The notes beneath the pieces were generated by a model, which did not search any database, was not told the origin of the DNA, and saw nothing but the letters and a program-made list of their open reading frames with translations. From assembly GCA_965207805.1 (NCBI GenBank), contig OZ242312.1, positions 620,001-684,000 on the forward strand: a stretch of 64,000 bases of DNA, given 5' to 3'. Shown here piece after piece: positions 53,560-61,770 of the stretch. Position numbers and translations under genes: made by a program. The DNA is from Palauibacter sp965207805. Lineage in GTDB: Bacteria > Gemmatimonadota > Gemmatimonadetes > Palauibacterales > Palauibacteraceae. Numbering within the stretch: the stretch's first letter is position 1; every line of letters begins with the position of its first letter.

Positions 53560-54254
53560 CGGAACCGGCCCTCGCCGCGATCGAGCGGGAGGTCACGGCC
53601 TGCCGGAAGTGTCCGCGGCTCGTCGAGTGGCGCGAGCGGGTGGCGCGGGAACGCCGCGCCGCCTTCCGCGACGACACGTACTGGGGTCGTCCGGTGCCGG
53701 GGTTCGGCGATCCGGCCGCGGGTCTCCTCATCGTCGGGCTCGCCCCGGCCGCGCACGGCGCCAACCGGACCGGGCGCATGTTCACCGGCGACCGGTCGGG
53801 CGACTGGCTGTACCGCGCCCTGAACCGCGCCGGGTTCGCCTCGCAGCCCGATTCGACCGCCCGGCACGACGGACTGGTGCTCCGCGGCGCGTGGGTGACC
53901 GCCGCGGTGCGCTGCGCCCCGCCCGGAAACAAGCCCACCGCCGGGGAGCGCGAACGGTGCCGGGGCTACCTCGAGCGCGAACTGGACTTCTTCGCCGAGG
54001 CCCCCGTCATCGTCGCGCTGGGCGGATTCTCGTTCTCCGCACTACTGAGGATCTTCCGCGAACGCGGCGACGCCGTCCCGCGACCCGCGCCCCGATTCGG
54101 CCACGGCGTGGAGGTCGAGATCGGGCGCCGCCTGCTGATCGGCTCCTATCACCCGAGCCAGCAGAACACCTTCACCGGCACGCTCACGGAGCCCATGTTC
54201 GACGCGATCTGGACGCGCGCGGCGAAACTCGTCACGCAGCCTCGATGTCGGTGA
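53556..54254 (+). CDS. Uracil-DNA glycosylase family 5 (UdgB-like)
   Basis: The enzyme removes uracil and related bases from DNA, starting base-excision repair. The 232-residue protein has iron-sulfur cysteines beginning CRKCPRLVEW, with further Cys in AAVRCAPPGNKP and ERCRGYLE. The active-site motif is GLAPAAHGANRTGRMFTGD and the second motif is GSYHPSQQNTFTGTLTEPMF, which are typical of family 5. The TTG start at 53556 (TTGA overlap with the HAD stop) is used because homology begins at once and no ATG or GTG fits. Its 3' end overlaps the opposite-strand vapC by 23 bases. Confidence 0.88.
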   Translation: MTEPALAAIEREVTACRKCPRLVEWRERVARERRAAFRDDTYWGRPVPGFGDPAAGLLIVGLAPAAHGANRTGRMFTGDRSGDWLYRALNRAGFASQPDSTARHDGLVLRGAWVTAAVRCAPPGNKPTAGERERCRGYLERELDFFAEAPVIVALGGFSFSALLRIFRERGDAVPRPAPRFGHGVEVEIGRRLLIGSYHPSQQNTFTGTLTEPMFDAIWTRAAKLVTQPRCR

Positions 54255-54618
54255 GCCCGAAGTCTTTGCCCTTGAACAGCAACGGCTCGCGGGCAGTCCT
54301 CGCGAGCGCGTACGCGAAGCAGTCCCCCAGGTTCAGCGCGGCCGGGTGGTTCCCCTTGCCGTAGCACCGCCACGCGTCGCGAGCCGCCTCGGAGTGCTGC
54401 CGCGTAACGGGAACCACCTGGACTTGCGCTTCCCGAAGGAGATCGTCGAGGTCTTGTCCGGCACCGAATCCGCCCCTGGCCTCGGCGACCATCGCCGCTT
54501 CCACCAACGTCACCGCCGAGATTCGAGGAGCGGTTGCGCTCGCGAGCGCCCGCTCGAACCGGCCTGCGTCCTCTTCCCGAAAAAGGATCGCCAGGATGGC
54601 GGATGTGTCGATGATCAC
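54232..54618 (-). CDS. vapC: VapC-type PIN-domain toxin
   Basis: The 128-residue PIN-domain ribonuclease is the toxin of a type II module. Acidic metal ligands appear in IIDTSAILAILFREEDA (D4), in the SAVTLVEAAMVAE segment, and in NLGDCFAYALARTAREPLLF, with KGKDFGLTDIEA at the end. This layout is full and looks intact. The GTG at 54618 overlaps the antitoxin stop by 4 bases, the usual order antitoxin-toxin. The gene ends inside the 3' end of the uracil-DNA glycosylase gene on the other strand. Confidence 0.87.
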   Translation of the reverse strand: MIIDTSAILAILFREEDAGRFERALASATAPRISAVTLVEAAMVAEARGGFGAGQDLDDLLREAQVQVVPVTRQHSEAARDAWRCYGKGNHPAALNLGDCFAYALARTAREPLLFKGKDFGLTDIEAA

Positions 54619-54875
54619 TTGGGCACGCCGTACTCGTCGTAGAGGTAGTCCCCGTGCTCGACCGCGGAGGGGCCGGGCTTGAGCCTCGCGGCGCACCGCT
54701 CGCCGATGGCGCGCAGCTCCCGCATGAGCGCGTCCGCGTCGCGTCGCCGCTTCTCGCGTTCCAGACGTTCCTTCAATGCGATCGTGATGGCTCCCGTCTT
54801 CGTGTCTCCGGTCAGGCGTGCCAGTTCATCGGCCAGCCGGCACGTCTCCTCGTTCTTGATGTTGAGGCTCATCAT
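54615..54875 (-). CDS. vapB: VapB-type antitoxin
   Basis: The 86-residue protein should bind and silence the adjacent VapC and repress its own promoter. The N-terminal part (LNIKNEETCRLADELARLTG, TKTGAITIALKERLERE) matches the PSK/VapB transcription-factor type. The acidic, Tyr-rich tail HGDYLYDEYGVPK is the likely toxin-binding end. Two ATG codons stand side by side at 54875 and 54872, behind AGAGGTGG. It is divergent from the S9 peptidase gene at 55107. Confidence 0.83.
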   Translation of the reverse strand: MMSLNIKNEETCRLADELARLTGDTKTGAITIALKERLEREKRRRDADALMRELRAIGERCAARLKPGPSAVEHGDYLYDEYGVPK

Positions 54876-55106
54876 CCACCTCTCAACACGGATGGCAGAA
54901 CGGATGGTAGAAACTGTCTCCGCGATTCTACCCTACCTCGTGTCGAAGTCCCTTGCAACCGACTCTGGCGCTCGCATCTTCGGGCTCCGACAGGGTGCAC
55001 ACCCTTGCCCGGGACTGCCGTTTCCGGTGCATGTTGCGGAGTCGCGGACCCTCGCCGCCCGCCGGACGCTCCGTGGGGCGGCGCCCGCAAGTCAGGAGAT
55101 CGAGAG

Positions 55107-57908
55107 ATGAGGAACATTCTCCGAGGAATCACGATCCTCGCCGTCGTGCTCGGGGCCACCGCCAGCCTGGTTCCCGAGCGGGCGGCCGCGCAGGAAAAAC
55201 CCACGCTCGGGGCGGACGACTATGACCAGTGGGAGCGCCTGGGCCAGGCATCGCTTTCGCCGGACGGACTCTGGCTCGCCGTCGTCGTCCGTCGCGTGGA
55301 CGAGACTTCGGAGCTTCAGGTCCACCGGACCGATTCCGATTCGATCGTCGTCGTCGCGGAAGGCTCGCGCCCCGAGTTCGGCGCGGACGGAACCTGGCTC
55401 GCGTACGCCATCGGCGTCTCCCCGGACGAGCGCGAGCGGCTCCGAGAGAGGGGAGACCCCGTCCGCAACGGCGCGGGCCTCCTCAACCTGCGGACGGGAG
55501 AAAAGGAGGAGATCGAGGCGATGCAGTCGTTCTCCTTCTCCGATGACGGGAGATACCTGGCGCTCCGCCGCTACGGCCCCGAGGAGAGCGAGAGCGACGG
55601 CGCCGATGTCCTGGTTCGGGATCTGACGGGCGGCGGGTCGATGAGCTTCGGCAACGTCTCGGCATTCGCCTGGCAGGAGGACGGGAGCCTGCTGGCCATG
55701 ACCGTCGACGCCGAGGGTCGGGTCGGCAACGGAGTCCGGCTCTACGATCCGGAGTCCGGTCGCATCCGCTCGCTCGACGCGGACGAGGCGACCTACCGGG
55801 AGCTGTCGTGGCGCGAGGATGCCCCCGACCTCGCCGTCCTCAAGACGTTCGAGGATGAACTGCACGAGGACACCGCCCATGTGGTTCTGGCGTGGCGCGA
55901 TCTGGACTCCGACAGCCCCGGGTCGTTCGCGCTCGACCCGCGGGAGCCCTCGGAACTCCCCGGGGGCACCCGGATCGTCGAACACCGGGTCCCCTCCTGG
56001 TCCGACGACGGCTCCACGATCTTCCTCGGTCTCCAGGAGCGGATCCCGGTCGAGATCGCGGCGGAAGACGCGGAAGGGGAGGGCGGCGGGGAGGACGGCG
56101 AAGCCGACGAAGAGGAAAACGGGTCCGAACGCGATGGCGAGGAGAGCCCCGGCGTCGAGGTCTGGCATTCGCTCGATGTCGATCCGATCCCCCAGCAGCG
56201 CGTGCGCGAGGACCGGCTGCGGCAGGAACACGATCTCGGCGTCTGGAATCTGGCCGATGGCGGTTTCCTCCTCCTGGGAGGCGACCACGCGGACCAGGTC
56301 GAGATCGCGGAGGGCGGGCGCCACGTGCTGGCCCGCGACGAGACGCCGTACGACGTCAACGCGATGTTCCGCCAGCAGTTCCACGACCTCTACGCCGTCG
56401 ACGCGCGAACGGGGCGCCGCGAACTGGTTCGAGAGCGGGTGACGATCGACATGGGTTCGAGCCCCGGCGCACGCTACGCCGTCTGGTTCGAGGACGCCGA
56501 CTACTGGACGCACGACCTGGCCACCGGCGAGACGCGCAACGTGACGTCCGGGCTCGGCGGGACGTTCGTCGACCTCGACCGGACGCCGACCCGGGAGCAG
56601 ATGCCGCCCTTCGGCATCGCCGGCTGGCTGGAGGACGACGCGGCGTTGCTCGTGAACGACCGCTTCGACGTGTGGGAGGTGAACCCGGACGCGTCGGGGG
56701 GGAGGCGGCTCACGAACGGGGCGGAAGACTCGATCCGGCACCGCGTGGTGCGGGTCGACCGGGACGCCGACGCCTTCCCTGCGGATGAACCGCTCTACTA
56801 CTCGACCTACGGCGAGTGGACCAAGAAGGCCGGCTTCTCCCGCGGCCACCGCGGAGAAACGCCCGAGCCGCTGATCTGGGCGGATGCCCGCTTCGCGGGC
56901 GGCCTGCTCAAGGCGGAGGACGCCGACGTGTACGCCTTCCGCCGCGAACGGTTCGACGACTCGCCCGACTATTTCGTCGCGGGACCGGATCTGGACGAGG
57001 CGCGGCAGGTCACGCGCACGAACCCTTTCCAGGAGGACTACGCCTGGGGCCGCACGCAACTCATCGACTATGAGAATGAATGGGGACGCCCGCTCCAGGG
57101 CGCGCTCGTCTATCCGGCCGACCATGATCCGGATCGGACGTATCCCATGATCGTGTACCACTACGAACTGCTCTCGCAGAGTCTCCACCAGTACGTCGTT
57201 CCGGATCCCACGAGCTACTACAACATCCAGACCTGGAGCCAGGAAGGGTACTTCATCTTCCAGCCCGACATCGTCTATCGCGACCGGCGCCCGGGACAGT
57301 CGAACGTGGAGACGCTGCGCCCGGCGGTGGCGGCGGCGGTCGAGACGGGGATGATCGACGCCGACCGCGTCGGACTCATCGGCCATTCCTGGGGCGGATA
57401 TCAGACGACGTTCTTCGTCACCCAGGACGATCTCTTCGCGGCCGCGGTGGCGGGCGCGCCGCTCACGAACCTGATGAGCATGTACCTCTCCTTCTACTGG
57501 AACTCCGGGGGGACCGACGCCCGGATCTTCGAGATCAGCCAGGGCCGCATGCAGGTGCCGTGGTGGGAGGACTGGGATTCCTACTTCAACAACTCTCCGC
57601 TCCATCACATTCAGAATCTCAACACGCCCCTCCTGATGGAGTTCGGGACGGAGGACGGCGCCGTGGAGTTCAACCAGGGAGTCGAGTTCTACAACGCGGC
57701 CCGGCGGGCGGGGAAGCACATGGTGATGCTCGTCTACGAGGGGGAAAACCACGGGCTCGCGCGGGAGCCGAACCAGCGCGACTACCAGAGCCGCATCCTC
57801 CAGTGGTTCGCGCACTACCTGAAGGGGGAGCCGGCCCCCGCATGGATCACCACCGGCGTCCCCTGGTTGGAGCAGAAGGACGGCCTCAAGCAAAAGAAAG
57901 TGAGCTGA
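55107..57908 (+). CDS. Large exported S9-family peptidase
   Basis: The 933-residue serine peptidase has a signal peptide (ILRGITILAVVLGATASLVP, ERAAAQ). A long beta-propeller region follows (SLSPDGLWLAVVVRRVDE, FSFSDDGRYLALRRYG) with an acidic insert near residues 315-345. The C-terminal alpha/beta hydrolase has S761 (LIGHSWGGYQTT), D850 (FGTEDGAVEF) and H882 (EGENHGLARE). Probably a periplasmic oligopeptidase. The ATG at 55107 follows AGGAG. The BNR protein gene begins 3 bases after the stop, so they are one transcript. Confidence 0.87.
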   Translation: MRNILRGITILAVVLGATASLVPERAAAQEKPTLGADDYDQWERLGQASLSPDGLWLAVVVRRVDETSELQVHRTDSDSIVVVAEGSRPEFGADGTWLAYAIGVSPDERERLRERGDPVRNGAGLLNLRTGEKEEIEAMQSFSFSDDGRYLALRRYGPEESESDGADVLVRDLTGGGSMSFGNVSAFAWQEDGSLLAMTVDAEGRVGNGVRLYDPESGRIRSLDADEATYRELSWREDAPDLAVLKTFEDELHEDTAHVVLAWRDLDSDSPGSFALDPREPSELPGGTRIVEHRVPSWSDDGSTIFLGLQERIPVEIAAEDAEGEGGGEDGEADEEENGSERDGEESPGVEVWHSLDVDPIPQQRVREDRLRQEHDLGVWNLADGGFLLLGGDHADQVEIAEGGRHVLARDETPYDVNAMFRQQFHDLYAVDARTGRRELVRERVTIDMGSSPGARYAVWFEDADYWTHDLATGETRNVTSGLGGTFVDLDRTPTREQMPPFGIAGWLEDDAALLVNDRFDVWEVNPDASGGRRLTNGAEDSIRHRVVRVDRDADAFPADEPLYYSTYGEWTKKAGFSRGHRGETPEPLIWADARFAGGLLKAEDADVYAFRRERFDDSPDYFVAGPDLDEARQVTRTNPFQEDYAWGRTQLIDYENEWGRPLQGALVYPADHDPDRTYPMIVYHYELLSQSLHQYVVPDPTSYYNIQTWSQEGYFIFQPDIVYRDRRPGQSNVETLRPAVAAAVETGMIDADRVGLIGHSWGGYQTTFFVTQDDLFAAAVAGAPLTNLMSMYLSFYWNSGGTDARIFEISQGRMQVPWWEDWDSYFNNSPLHHIQNLNTPLLMEFGTEDGAVEFNQGVEFYNAARRAGKHMVMLVYEGENHGLAREPNQRDYQSRILQWFAHYLKGEPAPAWITTGVPWLEQKDGLKQKKVS

Positions 57909-57911
57909 ACC

Positions 57912-60900
57912 ATGATTCCGGGTCCCGACCGTACTCCGGCCGTCCTGTGCCGGGTCTCCGCCCGCGCCCTGCTGACGGGGGCGGCGCTGAACGTGGCCCT
58001 CGCGGCGGCGCCCCTTCGCGCGCAGGCCCAGTCTTCCGAACGAATCGCGGCAGGACTCACCTGGCGCCTGATCGGGCCCGCGATCTCCGGCGGCCGCATC
58101 GCCGATCTCGAGGTCGTGCCCGGCACGCAGTCCCACATCTACGTGGGGGCGGCTTCCGGCGGCGTGTGGAAGAGCGTCAACCACGGGACGACGTGGGAGC
58201 CGATCTTCGACGATGCGGCGAACCTCTCGATCGGGGACATCGCGCTCGCCCCGTCTGACCCGTTGGAAGTGTGGGTCGGGACCGGGGAGCCGAACAACCG
58301 CAACAGTACGCCGTGGGGGCAGGGCGTCTATCACTCCTCCGACGGCGGAAAGACGTGGCGGCTCGCGGGGCTGGAGGAGACCCGGCACATCGGGCGCATC
58401 GCCGTCCATCCCACCGATCCGGACATCGTGTGGGTGGCGGCACTGGGGCATCTGTTCGGCCCCAACGCCGAGCGCGGCGTGTACCGGACGACCGACCGCG
58501 GCGAGACCTGGACGAAGGTCCTCCACATCGACGACGACACGGGGTTCGTGGACCTCGCCCTCAACCCCGCGGATCCATCCGTCCTCTACGCGGCCGCGTA
58601 TCAGCGGCGGCGGCGCGCGTGGGGGTTCGCGGGCGGCGGGCCCGGGAGCGGCATCTACAAGTCCACGGACGGCGGGGATTCCTGGCGGGAGGTCACCGAG
58701 GGCCTGCCGGAAGGGGACAAGGGAAGGATCGGGCTCGCCGTCTCGGGGCGGGATCCGGCGCTGGTCATGGCCGTCGTGGAGGCGGAGGAGGGCGGCATCT
58801 TCGTCTCGCGAGACCGCGGCGAGAGCTGGACGCGCGTCAACGAATTGAACCAGCGTCCGATGTACTACAGCCAGCTCCGGATCGACCCGAACGATGAGGA
58901 TCGGGTCTGGCTGGTGGCGGGCAGTCTGCACCGCTCGGAGGACGGCGGCGACACCTTCGCGGCCCTCCCGATGGAGATCGAATACAACACCGGCGTCCAC
59001 GTGGACCACCACGACCTGTGGATCGACCCCGAGGACTCCCGCCACATGATCCTCGGGAACGACGGGGGGCTCTATTCCACGTGGGACGACGGCGACCACT
59101 GGACGTTCATCGGGAACATCCCCATCGCCCAGTTCTACGACATCGATCTGGATCTGGCGGATCCGTACCACGTCTACGGGGGACTGCAGGACAACAACTC
59201 ATACAGAGGCCCCAGCCGGACGCGCCGCTACCAGGGGATCATGAACCGCGACTGGCAGGTCCTCGACTATGGCGACGGGATGTACACGGAGACGGACTGG
59301 TCGGATCTCGGCACCGTCTACGTGACGTCGCAGAACGCCGGGATCGTGCGTGTGAACCTCGCCACGGGAGACCGGAAGGCGCTCAAACCCTTCCCGCCGG
59401 ACACGACGGTCTCGTATCGCTTCGACTGGAAGTCGCCAATCCTGGTGTCCCCGCACGATGCAAACCGGGTCTATCTGGGGGGCAACCGGCTCTTCATCTC
59501 GGACGACCGCGGGGAAAGCTGGCGCGCGACGGAGGATCTCACGCGGCAGATTCATCAGGACAGCCTCGAGCTGATGGGCGTGCGCCCGGACTCGACGACG
59601 CTCTCGAAACACGATGGCGCCTCCGGGTACGGGGAGATCACGGCCGTGGCGGAGTCGCCGGTCGAGGCGGGAGTGTTGTGGATCGGAGCCGACGACGGCT
59701 CGGTGCGCCTGAGCCGGGGCGACGGGGCGAACTGGGAGGACGTGACCGACCGGGTGGCCGCGGCGGCGGGGCTCCCGTTCCCGTACTACGTGAGTTGGGT
59801 CGAGGCTTCGCACGCGGAGGCGGGGCGCGCGTACGTGAGCCTGGACGGGCACTGGGACGACGACTACGGGCCGCTCGCGGTCGTGACGGAGGATTTCGGC
59901 GAGAGCTGGCGGTCGCTCGCGGATGGGCTGAACCGGGCGGCGGCGGTGACGGCCACGGGCCGGGCGGCGGGCGGCATGGCCAGCGTGAACGTGATCCGCG
60001 AGCATCCGGCGAATCCGGATCTGCTGATCGTCGGCGCGGAGAACGGCGCCTTCGCCTCGTTGGACCGGGGAGCGACGTGGGCCGCGCTCGGCTCGGGCCT
60101 TCCGGCCGTTCCCGTCGACGACGTCGAGATCCACCCGCGCGAGAACGACATCGTCCTCGGCACGCACGGCCGCGCCATCTGGATTCTCGACGACATCACG
60201 CCGCTGTCGCAGCGGTCGGCCGCGGCCGCGACAGGCGACGGCGCCGTGCAGCTGTTCGCCCCGCGCCCGGCGACCCTCTTCCTGTATCGCAACGACGTGC
60301 CGTCGATGGGCCAGGGGACGTTCCGGGCCAAAAACCCGGCATTCGGCGCGAACATCGACTACTGGCTCCCCGCCGAGACAGCGGGCGGCGTCTCGATCGA
60401 TGTGCTGGATCACGCCGGACGGGACATCCGGAGGCTCGAAGGCCCCGGCGCGGCCGGCCTCAACCGGGTCACGTGGGACCTGCGGCACGATCCGCTGCCG
60501 CACGACACGACCCGGTACGAGGTGCCCGGCCTGGACGCGGGCCCCGAGGGTCCGTTGGTCCTGGCGGGGACGTTCACGGTACGCCTGGCCGCCGGAGGCG
60601 AGACGCGCGAGCAGTCGCTGGAGGTCCGTCCCGATCCGGAACTGCCGGTGTCCGCGGAGGAGCGTCTGGCTCGCTACGAGTTCACGATGGCTCTTTTCGA
60701 GCTCCAGGGGGTCGCCTACAGGCAGGGCAGCGAAGCCTATGACGCGGAGCGCCGTGCTTCCGAGTCGTTCGAGGCGCTGGAAGAAGCGGAGGACGTGGCC
60801 GCGGAGGACCTCGAACGCGCGCGGGAACTTGTCTCCGAGATCGAGGAGGTGGCCGACGAATGGCGTTCGATCAACGGGGACATCCGGAACTGGTGGACCG

Positions 60901-61109
60901 GCCTGCGGGGCAAGTTCGACGGCGGCCCCTCCACGACCGGATCGCTGACGGGCCCGTCCGACGACCACCGGCGTCGGCTCGAGCAGATCCGAGCGGATGT
61001 GGAGGCCGCGTCGGCCCGGAGGAGCGCCGCGGCGGATGCGCTCGAAGCGCTGCAGAACCTGGCGGGCGTCGGCGCCTCGCCCAACCGAGACGGAGAAGAG
61101 GATGGTTAA
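57912..61109 (+). CDS. Exported BNR-repeat (sortilin/VPS10-like) protein, paralogue
   Basis: The 1065-residue protein has a signal region ending PLRAQAQ and two beta-propellers with many Asp-boxes: SSDGGKTWRLAG, TTDRGETWTKV, STDGGDSWREV, SRDRGESWTRV, SDDRGESWRATED and TEDFGESWRSL. Like its paralogue at 13911-17177, it has MYYSQLRIDPND and VDHHDLWIDP segments and ends in a helical tail (about residues 925-1060) rich in Glu, Ala and Arg, which may form a coiled coil. Substrate or partner unknown. Coupling with an S9 peptidase 3 bases upstream suggests a joint role in handling extracellular proteins. Its end overlaps the next gene by 8 bases. Confidence 0.8.
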   Translation: MIPGPDRTPAVLCRVSARALLTGAALNVALAAAPLRAQAQSSERIAAGLTWRLIGPAISGGRIADLEVVPGTQSHIYVGAASGGVWKSVNHGTTWEPIFDDAANLSIGDIALAPSDPLEVWVGTGEPNNRNSTPWGQGVYHSSDGGKTWRLAGLEETRHIGRIAVHPTDPDIVWVAALGHLFGPNAERGVYRTTDRGETWTKVLHIDDDTGFVDLALNPADPSVLYAAAYQRRRRAWGFAGGGPGSGIYKSTDGGDSWREVTEGLPEGDKGRIGLAVSGRDPALVMAVVEAEEGGIFVSRDRGESWTRVNELNQRPMYYSQLRIDPNDEDRVWLVAGSLHRSEDGGDTFAALPMEIEYNTGVHVDHHDLWIDPEDSRHMILGNDGGLYSTWDDGDHWTFIGNIPIAQFYDIDLDLADPYHVYGGLQDNNSYRGPSRTRRYQGIMNRDWQVLDYGDGMYTETDWSDLGTVYVTSQNAGIVRVNLATGDRKALKPFPPDTTVSYRFDWKSPILVSPHDANRVYLGGNRLFISDDRGESWRATEDLTRQIHQDSLELMGVRPDSTTLSKHDGASGYGEITAVAESPVEAGVLWIGADDGSVRLSRGDGANWEDVTDRVAAAAGLPFPYYVSWVEASHAEAGRAYVSLDGHWDDDYGPLAVVTEDFGESWRSLADGLNRAAAVTATGRAAGGMASVNVIREHPANPDLLIVGAENGAFASLDRGATWAALGSGLPAVPVDDVEIHPRENDIVLGTHGRAIWILDDITPLSQRSAAAATGDGAVQLFAPRPATLFLYRNDVPSMGQGTFRAKNPAFGANIDYWLPAETAGGVSIDVLDHAGRDIRRLEGPGAAGLNRVTWDLRHDPLPHDTTRYEVPGLDAGPEGPLVLAGTFTVRLAAGGETREQSLEVRPDPELPVSAEERLARYEFTMALFELQGVAYRQGSEAYDAERRASESFEALEEAEDVAAEDLERARELVSEIEEVADEWRSINGDIRNWWTGLRGKFDGGPSTTGSLTGPSDDHRRRLEQIRADVEAASARRSAAADALEALQNLAGVGASPNRDGEEDG

Positions 61110-61770
61110 CGGACCGAAGGCGTCCACGTTGCGTCGGCTGGCGGGGCTGGCCCTGATCGGAATCGCGGCGCCGGCCGCGCTCGAGGCGCAGGCCTGCCTC
61201 GGATTCAGCGGCAGCGGGTTCCTCAGCGGCTCGGGCGCCGTGTGGCGCGAATCATCCGAAGACGTCAGAGGCCTCGGGGGCGCCGCCGGGTTCGACCTGG
61301 GTCCCGTGGCCGCGACGGGTCATTACCTGAAGTTCTCCGGCACGGACGAGTTCGATCAGGAGTTCGACTTCGAGGACGCGCGGGCGACCGTCGCCCTCAA
61401 GCTTCCGCTACCCGTGCTGTCAGTTTGTCCCGTCGTCACCGTGGGAGTCGGAGGTGTCCTGTCGAGGAACTTCAACGACCTCCCCCACAAGAGCGAGACC
61501 GTTTACGGGATCGGCGTGGCCATCGGGCAACGTTTCGGCGCGCCGGGCTCCGGCCTCGCGATCATCCCCTCGGCGACGGTGAGCATCGAGAACTATTCGG
61601 TCGACCGGCTCTACGACGACATCGTGGAGGGGGACAGGGAAGTCAGCCCCGTCATCCGCAGGGGCGTCACGGCCGAGATCGGCAGCATTTACGTTCGGCC
61701 GTACGTCGCGTTCACGACCGCCGACGACAGCTACCTGATCGCCGGAGCCCTGCTGGGGGTCACCTTCTAA
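61102..61770 (+). CDS. Small outer-membrane beta-barrel protein
   Basis: The 222-residue protein has an export signal (LRRLAGLALIGIAAPAALEA, Q). The rest alternates in short strands (GAAGFDLGPVAATGHYLKF, ATVALKLPLPVLSVCPVVTV, VYGIGVAIGQRFGAP, SIYVRPYVAFTT) and ends in LIAGALLGVTF, the terminal-Phe pattern of outer-membrane barrels. An 8- to 10-strand barrel is likely. No family is recognised. It begins inside the end of the BNR gene (8-base overlap) and its TAA shares one base with the ligA ATG. Confidence 0.75.
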   Translation: MVNGPKASTLRRLAGLALIGIAAPAALEAQACLGFSGSGFLSGSGAVWRESSEDVRGLGGAAGFDLGPVAATGHYLKFSGTDEFDQEFDFEDARATVALKLPLPVLSVCPVVTVGVGGVLSRNFNDLPHKSETVYGIGVAIGQRFGAPGSGLAIIPSATVSIENYSVDRLYDDIVEGDREVSPVIRRGVTAEIGSIYVRPYVAFTTADDSYLIAGALLGVTF

